Below the pieces are notes generated by a model. That model worked only from the letters and a program-made list of their open reading frames with translations. It did no database searches and was not told where the DNA came from. From Anaerolineales bacterium (GTDB taxonomy: Bacteria; Chloroflexota; Anaerolineae; 4572-78; J111), in NCBI GenBank assembly GCA_015075185.1, contig JABTUW010000006.1, positions 496,001-560,000 on the forward strand: a stretch of 64,000 nt of DNA. The letters run 5' to 3'. This document shows, piece after piece, positions 58,901-64,000 of this stretch (position 1 is the first letter of the stretch; every line of letters starts with the position of its first letter). The position numbers were made by a program, and so were the translations under genes.

Positions 58901-61000
58901 CTAGGCGTGTTCTATCTGTAAAAAGTCAAACTCAAGAGATTTATCCTGGCCGAAGAAGGCTAATTGAACTCTTACCCGAGCCCGGTCTTGGTCAACCTCC
59001 TTCACTATGCCCATAAAATCGGCAAACGGCCCTTCAATAATCCGCACTGTTTGCCCAACTTTAAAGCGACCATTGCCCCCAGATTCCTTCATACTTGTGT
59101 CTGTCCCAGTCAATTGAGCTTTAGTCTCGCCGGTAAAGAAGAAAAACAGTTGCCCATCTGGCGATTCGATCACCGCGCCGACTCTTCGCCCCTTCTTGTC
59201 TTTTTGTTCATCCTTGAACTTGATCCCCTTTTGGCGGAGCCGCTTCAGGCGATCCGGCATGTCCGGGGCAAAGTAGGTAATGGTTGATTGGGTCAGTTTA
59301 GTAGTCTGGTGAAAGCCGAGCCGAATTAAGCCATCCGAAATGACGGCCCAGGGGTAAGGCCGGTCACCTTCAGTGACGCACTCAAAACCTAACTGCTTCC
59401 AATAGGCCACTGCTGCTTTCACATCTTTTGTGGTGAGGGTGAGTTCGCTAAATGTTCCATACCTTGAGAAAAATTTTTTGCCGGCCGGAGCGGTCTTCAT
59501 CCCACTCCATATGTCTGCCAAAATAACATGCTGCCCCTCCGGCGTCTCAAATTCTGCTGTTACAAGTTTCAGTCCGGGTACTTGGATGTCATCGAGCCTG
59601 ACCCCCAATTTTGCCAGGTGGCTCAGTCGTTCCTCTAATGTGGCATTTAGGTGGAAATAGCTGAGGGTAGGCGAGGAAAACACCTGTTGGTACAAACCAA
59701 GATGGAGCCGGCCATCCGAAATGACTGCCCAGGGATAAGGTTCCTCTCCACCCTCTACTCTGGCGAAACCGAGTTTGCCATAGAAGGCGAGGGACTCTGA
59801 TAAATTTTTTGCCGACAGGCTAATTTCAGACCGGTTGCCAAGTTTGTAAAGCTTAAACCATAAAGCCTCTGCTTTGATTTGAGCTTCATCAGGATCAACC
59901 GCAACTTCACCGGAGGGCTGAGTCGGTTGCTGCTCACTTTTTGTTAGCCTCAATTGGATTTCGGTCACCACAGCTTCAAACAGACGTTTTCGCTCTGACC
60001 GGCTGAGGATAATATTTTCCTGGGCCAGAATTTGGTCAAACCTATCCTGGATGAGCTGCCGCACTTCTTCTGGGCGTGAAACATCCATTCTTGGCTCCAG
60101 TTCCGCCATCAACCTGGCTCGAAGACGCTCTTTCAAGTCATCAAAAGTGTCCAGGAGATAGGAAGCTGTGCCGGTGTCGTGTAACCTCTGCCAGGCGGCA
60201 GACCGGTACACCCGCCGGATGCTCACGGCCAATTCAAGACCGGAAAAAGGTTTGATCAGAAATTCTCTGGCCCCGGCCTGCATCGCCCGCCGGAAGTAAT
60301 CAGCTTCGCCATGGACCGACATCATAATGATTTGGATCGAGGGAACCTGTCGCACGATTCTCTCGCAGGTGGTGAAACCGTCAAGGCCGGGCAGGTGAGT
60401 GTCCAAAAGTACAAGATCGGGCTGCTGTTCCACCGCCATCTGGATGGTTTCCTCGGCGTTCGCGGCTATCCCGACGATCTCTATCGCAGCCTCGCCAAAA
60501 AGCTGCTGGCGCAGATTTTCCCGGCTTTCCTGATCATAATCGCCAATCAAAAGGCGGATTTTTTCCTTCCGCAGACGCTTTAGCAGGCCCGGCGCTCTAT
60601 AGAGAAAATCACCCCCCGGTCCAGGGAGAGGTTGCGGGCGTAACTCGGTTATCGATGAGACCCCTGTTTGACCCGGCAATGGGGGAGGGTCGGGGGAGAA
60701 ATCGTTATCTGGCTCCTCCTCCAGCCGATACCGCTCCGGCTGCTGTTTGAGCGCAATCTCCAGCACGAGGACAAGCAGGCGTTCATCTTCGACGGCATAG
60801 GTGATCCGCCACTCCGTCACCGGCAGGCGGTACAGGTTGTCGTGACCGGGGAGGAGATGACTTTCAAGGGGGCGAGGGTCTTCGGCAAGGGCGAGGAGGG
60901 CCTGGTCAAGGGGTTGGAGCAAATTTTTGGATAAACGGTAAAGCGTCTTCTCAGCCTGGCGGGTCAAAACAACCTCCCAGCGCGGCTTCCTTTCACTCAT
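58901..61000 (-). CDS. RelE-like toxin fused to receiver, CpaF-N-like, 2x VOC and NusG-type KOW domains
   Basis: 699 residues from ATG 61000 (AGGGG 7 nt upstream); overlaps the antitoxin stop by 8 nt. Order, counting from the TTG one codon upstream: RelE/ParE-like domain (~7-95; LTRQAEKTLYRL, YRLPVTEWRITYAV, final ERYR); Pro-rich linker (~96-145); receiver (~148-268; D201 in VLLDTHLPGLDG, K251 in LIKPF); helices like the CpaF N-terminus (~288-352; LKERLRARLMAEL, LSRSERKRLFEAVVTEI); two VOC domains (~392-500, ~515-625) lacking the first metal His; and a KOW domain (~647-700; GPFADFMGIVKEVD) close to NusG. The frame is continuous with no stop. Antitoxin coupling says the toxin part matters. No such architecture is known to me; function unknown. 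Confidence 0.9.
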   Translation of the reverse strand: MSERKPRWEVVLTRQAEKTLYRLSKNLLQPLDQALLALAEDPRPLESHLLPGHDNLYRLPVTEWRITYAVEDERLLVLVLEIALKQQPERYRLEEEPDNDFSPDPPPLPGQTGVSSITELRPQPLPGPGGDFLYRAPGLLKRLRKEKIRLLIGDYDQESRENLRQQLFGEAAIEIVGIAANAEETIQMAVEQQPDLVLLDTHLPGLDGFTTCERIVRQVPSIQIIMMSVHGEADYFRRAMQAGAREFLIKPFSGLELAVSIRRVYRSAAWQRLHDTGTASYLLDTFDDLKERLRARLMAELEPRMDVSRPEEVRQLIQDRFDQILAQENIILSRSERKRLFEAVVTEIQLRLTKSEQQPTQPSGEVAVDPDEAQIKAEALWFKLYKLGNRSEISLSAKNLSESLAFYGKLGFARVEGGEEPYPWAVISDGRLHLGLYQQVFSSPTLSYFHLNATLEERLSHLAKLGVRLDDIQVPGLKLVTAEFETPEGQHVILADIWSGMKTAPAGKKFFSRYGTFSELTLTTKDVKAAVAYWKQLGFECVTEGDRPYPWAVISDGLIRLGFHQTTKLTQSTITYFAPDMPDRLKRLRQKGIKFKDEQKDKKGRRVGAVIESPDGQLFFFFTGETKAQLTGTDTSMKESGGNGRFKVGQTVRIIEGPFADFMGIVKEVDQDRARVRVQLAFFGQDKSLEFDFLQIEHA

Positions 61001-61271
61001 CAAGTAACCCCTTGTTCTTTAATTCTTCTCGAATTTCGTCGTAAGAGCGGCCGCTTTGCCGTGAAGCTTTGTAAGCTGCGGCCACCCGGCGAGCGGCGCG
61101 CAAATTATCCAGCGCCTCGGTTACGGCCAGATAATCCTCATAGGGGATTAATGCGGCGATGGGCTTGCCATTGCGTTCGATCACAATGTCGGCAGTACCC
61201 GCGTAGACTTCGTCAAGTAAATCCCGCCATTTTTGCCGCGCTTCGCGGCTGCCAATTGTAGAGACCGGCAT
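60993..61271 (-). CDS. Phd/YefM-family antitoxin
   Basis: About 92 residues from ATG 61271 with GGAG 7 nt upstream; the longer frame to 61304 is rejected. The N-terminal PVSTIGSREARQKWRDLLDE and IVIERNGKPIAALIPYEDY are the Phd/YefM DNA-binding fold. The C-terminal region (AAYKASRQSGRSYDEIREEL) would wrap the toxin. It is translationally coupled to the toxin fusion. It probably represses its own promoter through the palindrome at 61296. Confidence 0.93.
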   Translation of the reverse strand: MPVSTIGSREARQKWRDLLDEVYAGTADIVIERNGKPIAALIPYEDYLAVTEALDNLRAARRVAAAYKASRQSGRSYDEIREELKNKGLLDE

Positions 61272-61295
61272 AAAAAATCTCCTGTTTGTGTAAAT

Positions 61296-61305
61296 TGTGT
61301 ACACA
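61296..61305 (-). promoter_or_regulatory. Candidate operator TGTGTACACA of the toxin-antitoxin operon
   Basis: A perfect 10-bp palindrome just downstream of the -10 box and about 25 bp from the antitoxin start, where a Phd/YefM dimer would block RNA polymerase. Confidence 0.6.
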
Positions 61306-61333
61306 TTGTACTTTATCGCCTGATAAAAGTCAA
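61305..61333 (-). promoter_or_regulatory. Sigma70-type promoter of the toxin-antitoxin operon
   Basis: On the minus strand TTGACT (61333-61328), a 17-bp spacer, then TACAAT (61310-61305). The -35 overlaps the TCAAA flank of the MITE-like element that begins at 61335. Confidence 0.75.
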
Positions 61334-61334
61334 A

Positions 61335-61468
61335 CAGGACTTACGCAAAACATGTCATTTTGAGCGACGAAGAAGCGAAAAATCTTTGGATATGTGCTCT
61401 TGCAAGTGTAATCTCGAGGGATTCTTCACTTCGCTGCGCTTCGTTCAGAATGACACGCGTAAGCCCTA
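61335..61468. mobile_element. MITE-like element 2 with 5-bp target duplication
   Basis: Ends CAGGACTTACGC (61335-61346) and GCGTAAGCCCTA (61457-61468), matching element 1 closely. TCAAA flanks at 61330-61334 and 61469-61473. Inside is a large imperfect hairpin beginning GTCATTTTGAGCGA (61354) and ending TCAGAATGAC (61454), a hairpin repeat also known from many other genomes. No gene. Confidence 0.75.
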
Positions 61469-61570
61469 TCAAATAATCTTCGCCTCTTGACCTCATCGCG
61501 TCTCTTTTTTGTAACTTTGCAGGCTTAACATTATACTTAACTCACCCAAAACTGACCCTTGAGGAGCAAC

Positions 61571-62893
61571 ATGGCCGTAGATTTTTTTATTCCCAAGCTG
61601 GGCGATAATGTGGATCAAGTGACGATTGTGAATTGGCTGGTAGATGACGGGGCAGCCGTAAATGAAGGCGACGAAGTGGTCGAGGTTGAAACCGATAAGG
61701 CGGTCGTTCCGGTTCCGGCGAATGGAAAGGGACATCTGCACATCGGCCCCTACAAAGCGGGCGACTCGGTCCCGGTGATGACGGTCATTGCCACAATTGG
61801 CGCCGAGGCCGAAACCTTTGCGCCGGGGAGTGAGAAGCCTGAAGGCGAGGGGGCGAGAGGCGAACAGGAGCCTGAGCTTGTCGCAAAAGAGGCAACCGGC
61901 GTTTCCCTTCAGCCCCAGGGCGGGGAGTTAAGCGAGAGGAGCGCCGAGTTGCCCAAAATCACGCCGGTAGCCCAAAAAATAGCCGCCGAAATGGGAGTGG
62001 ACGTGCAGGCTATCGCCCGCAGCGGCGACCACGAACGCATCACCAAAGAAGATGTTCTCCAGGCGGCAGCCCCTGCAGAAGCAGCGGTCACGCCCGAACC
62101 TGCCCTCACCAGTTCTCCTCCATCTGCCGCCGCCCCCGAACCCGTTCAGCCTTCGCCTCAGCCTTCCCATGCTCAAGCCGATGCAGACGTGACCCAGAGC
62201 ATCCCCCTCAAAGGCATTCGCGGGATTATCTTCCGGCGCATGGCCGAAAGCGTCCATACCACCGCCCGCGTCACCCTGGTAACGGAGGTTGATGCGACCG
62301 AGTTTGTAAAACTCCGCGAGCAGCTCAAAGCCAGGTTCAGCCAGGAATGGGGCTTTACCCCCGGCTACAACGACCTGTTAGGGGTGATAGCGGCCAATGC
62401 GCTGCGGAAATTCCCTTACATGAATGCGCGGGTCTCGGCGGCGGGAGATGCCATTGAGCATTTGAAACCGATCCATATGGGTATGGCCGTTGATACCGAG
62501 CGGGGCCTATTGGTCACAGTCATCCGCAACGCCGATACCAAAGGATTGCAGGAATTTGGGGCCGAATTCAGGGCGCTGGTGGAGCGAGCCAGAGCCGGCA
62601 AAAGCGCGCCCGATGACTTGAGCGGCGGCACCTTTACCATTTCCAACCTGGGCATGTATCGGGTAGATGGCTTCACCCCGGTCATCAATCTGCCGGAAGC
62701 CGCCATTTTAGGTGTAGGCCGGATTGTCGCCAAGCCGGTTGCCAGGGGGGAGGAGATTGTCGTCCGGAAAATGATGTCTCTCAGCTTGGTGTTTGATCAT
62801 CGTGTGGCTGATGGCGCCCCGGCAGCTCGCTTCCTCGATTACATTTGTGAGTTGATTGAGGAGCCATATTTACTGTTTTTGACCCAACGGTAG
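61571..62893 (+). CDS. 2-oxoacid dehydrogenase E2 (dihydrolipoyl acyltransferase)
   Basis: About 440 residues from ATG 61571 with GAGGAG upstream. One lipoyl domain with Lys in EVETDKAVVPVPA, an Ala/Pro/Glu linker, a peripheral-subunit-binding domain (ITPVAQKIAAEMGVDVQAIARSG), another linker, and the catalytic domain ending in LVFDHRVADGAPAARFLDYI (HxxxDG). It moves acyl groups to CoA in pyruvate or branched-chain complexes. No E1 or E3 gene is present in the window. Which acyl substrate is used cannot be told. Confidence 0.95.
   Translation: MAVDFFIPKLGDNVDQVTIVNWLVDDGAAVNEGDEVVEVETDKAVVPVPANGKGHLHIGPYKAGDSVPVMTVIATIGAEAETFAPGSEKPEGEGARGEQEPELVAKEATGVSLQPQGGELSERSAELPKITPVAQKIAAEMGVDVQAIARSGDHERITKEDVLQAAAPAEAAVTPEPALTSSPPSAAAPEPVQPSPQPSHAQADADVTQSIPLKGIRGIIFRRMAESVHTTARVTLVTEVDATEFVKLREQLKARFSQEWGFTPGYNDLLGVIAANALRKFPYMNARVSAAGDAIEHLKPIHMGMAVDTERGLLVTVIRNADTKGLQEFGAEFRALVERARAGKSAPDDLSGGTFTISNLGMYRVDGFTPVINLPEAAILGVGRIVAKPVARGEEIVVRKMMSLSLVFDHRVADGAPAARFLDYICELIEEPYLLFLTQR
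61871..61883. repeat. Shared 13-mer CCTGAGCTTGTCG (in the E2 linker)
   Basis: Inverse complement of 57588-57600 in rqcH. It encodes part of EPELVA in the first linker. Confidence 0.6.
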
Positions 62894-62917
62894 AGGGTTT
62901 ATAGTGCAACTCCGGGC

Positions 62918-63556
62918 TTATTGGCTCAATTCTTTGAGGCCGGAGCGGAAACTAAGGCCAGCCTTTATCCATAATCCCAGCCCAATAATCAGAAAGACGG
63001 GCGAAAAGAACCATAAATTGCTGTCGTCTTCAATGGAGAGAGTTTGTTCCTTGGAGTCGAGAAAACGCTTGATTTGGCCGGCGGTGTCGGGACCAAAACC
63101 ATCCAAAAAATCTTGGTCGCCGCTGCTCATAGAAATGAGGACCATATCCGGCTGCAATTGGGTCGCCGTATTTACCTGTTCATATACTTGCTCCCTCATC
63201 TTGTACTGATTGAGCAAAACATAAGTGGCGCGCCGGCAATCCACCTGGCGATTCTCTTGTCGCTGGCAGCTAAAAACAAGGCTGCTCCAGGCATACAAAC
63301 CAAAGCCCAGACAAACCAGGCCCAGTGTCGTCATAATAGCGCCGTGGGTAAAAGGTCCATCTTTAATCGAGTAGGGATGCCGGATAAGCGCGTCCACCCC
63401 ACACACCGCGCCAATGATGGCCCCCGGCACAATCCCCAGCAGGCCCCACAACCAGCCGAATGTTTTGATACCCAAAAGGGTTATCACAAGCACGCCGAGA
63501 ATCGCCCCCAGGATAATTGAATGTTTGCCTGACCGCCAAATTTTGGTGAGTTTCAT
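62918..63556 (-). CDS. Hypothetical membrane protein
   Basis: 212 residues: three to four helices (ILGAILGVLVITLLGIKTFGW, LLGIVPGAIIGAVCG, AIMTTLGLVCLGFGLYAWSSLVF, FFSPVFLIIGLGLWIKAGL). A soluble stretch (~110-170) contains two Cys. No family recognised. It begins 2 bp after the LysE-type gene and is probably co-transcribed. Confidence 0.72.
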   Translation of the reverse strand: MKLTKIWRSGKHSIILGAILGVLVITLLGIKTFGWLWGLLGIVPGAIIGAVCGVDALIRHPYSIKDGPFTHGAIMTTLGLVCLGFGLYAWSSLVFSCQRQENRQVDCRRATYVLLNQYKMREQVYEQVNTATQLQPDMVLISMSSGDQDFLDGFGPDTAGQIKRFLDSKEQTLSIEDDSNLWFFSPVFLIIGLGLWIKAGLSFRSGLKELSQ

Positions 63557-63558
63557 TT

Positions 63559-64000
63559 TTATTTGGCCGAGAAGGCAATCTTAAATCCCAGCCCAATCAG
63601 CAGTATCCCAAAAATCGTCTCGATCCAGCCATAAAAGCGGTTGTACCCCTGTTTGATGGGTCCAAGTGAAAACGACATGGCTACCAGTGAGTACCACAGC
63701 CAGGAAATGAGGGGCAGCAGCAAAAACAATGTCAGCTTAAGGGTCAGCGGTGTATCGGCCGAAAGGATGCTGGTAAAGAGGGCCAAAAAGTAAAGCGCTG
63801 ACTTGGGATTGGTCAGACAGGTCAGCAAGCCAATGCCGTAGGCTCGCTCTGGCGATAGGGACACGGCCTGGCCCACTTCCAGGGCCGTCCAATCCGGTTT
63901 TTTGGACTTAACTCGTAGAGCTTTCACCCCCAGATAAACCAGATAAATTGCTCCCAGGTACTTTATTAGGGTATACAACCAGATAGATTGTGCCAGCAGC
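63559..64000 (-). CDS. LysE/RhtB-family exporter, 5' end outside window
   Basis: At least 146 residues are in frame up to the window edge (LLAQSIWLYTLIKYLGAIYLVYLGVKAL). Then LTCLTNPKSALYFLALFTSIL, WLWYSLVAMSFS and a final FGILLIGLGFKIAF. These are LysE-superfamily features: exporters of amino acids such as lysine, threonine or homoserine. About one third of the usual ~205 residues is missing because the window ends. Confidence 0.9.
   Translation of the reverse strand, partial: LLAQSIWLYTLIKYLGAIYLVYLGVKALRVKSKKPDWTALEVGQAVSLSPERAYGIGLLTCLTNPKSALYFLALFTSILSADTPLTLKLTLFLLLPLISWLWYSLVAMSFSLGPIKQGYNRFYGWIETIFGILLIGLGFKIAFSAK

Overview
The window looks like a chromosomal segment of an uncultivated-type Chloroflexota (Anaerolineae-like) bacterium. 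This is inferred from the gene content and was not tested by phylogeny. Pointers are a STAND ATPase with WD40 repeats, lipoproteins with long Thr/Pro linkers, large DUF11 surface proteins with an LPVIIK-type motif, a PdtaS/PdtaR-type two-component pair, and the general coding style. Gene density is high and three tRNAs are present. There is no rRNA, CRISPR array or intact prophage or insertion sequence, but there are many small non-autonomous repeats.

Layout. 1-7 kb: a partial STAND/WD40 protein, a lipoprotein, recJ and two small membrane proteins. 7-12 kb: fmt, a PdtaS/PdtaR-like pair, nadE, then tRNA-Ile2 and tRNA-Gly on the other strand. 12-17 kb: a CheY-like regulator, tRNA-Pro, a TolB-like propeller protein and a DUF5107-like lipoprotein. 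17-19.5 kb is an accessory patch: an orphan XRE antitoxin-like regulator, a winged-helix protein with a possible nuclease domain, a DNA-methyltransferase remnant and an orphan BrnA-like antitoxin. 19.7-35.8 kb is an acetate/solute-sensing island: a degenerate sensor fused to a DnaQ-type exonuclease, a receiver protein, a symporter-histidine kinase of the CrbS/CbrA type, a cation/proton antiporter, a DUF294 CBS/cNMP nucleotidyltransferase, an ActP-type symporter with its DUF4212 partner, and a NarL-type kinase/regulator pair. 36-50 kb: cell-surface and envelope genes, including TPR, three DUF11 proteins, an M16 protease and a hydrolase-SpoIID fusion. 50-59 kb: xseA and xseB around an epimerase, a polysaccharide deacetylase, a methyltransferase, an OmpR-type two-component system and rqcH. 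59-61.3 kb: a Phd/YefM antitoxin and a 700-residue RelE-like toxin fusion. 61.5-64 kb: a 2-oxoacid dehydrogenase E2, a membrane protein and a partial LysE exporter.

The most unusual item is the toxin gene at 58901-61000. Behind a Phd/YefM antitoxin, one continuous frame joins a RelE/ParE-type toxin, a response-regulator receiver, a helical segment like the N-terminus of the CpaF pilus ATPase, two glyoxalase-fold (VOC) domains and a NusG-type KOW domain. Its promoter can be read, and the -35 box overlaps the target duplication of a MITE-like element.

The second theme is small mobile or structured repeats. Three MITE-like elements have inverted ends and direct-repeat flanks. At least seven loci carry short tandem 7-8-mers, several folding back on themselves in the manner of cyanobacterial STRR repeats. 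Two repeats have inserted in frame into essential-type genes (fmt and rqcH).
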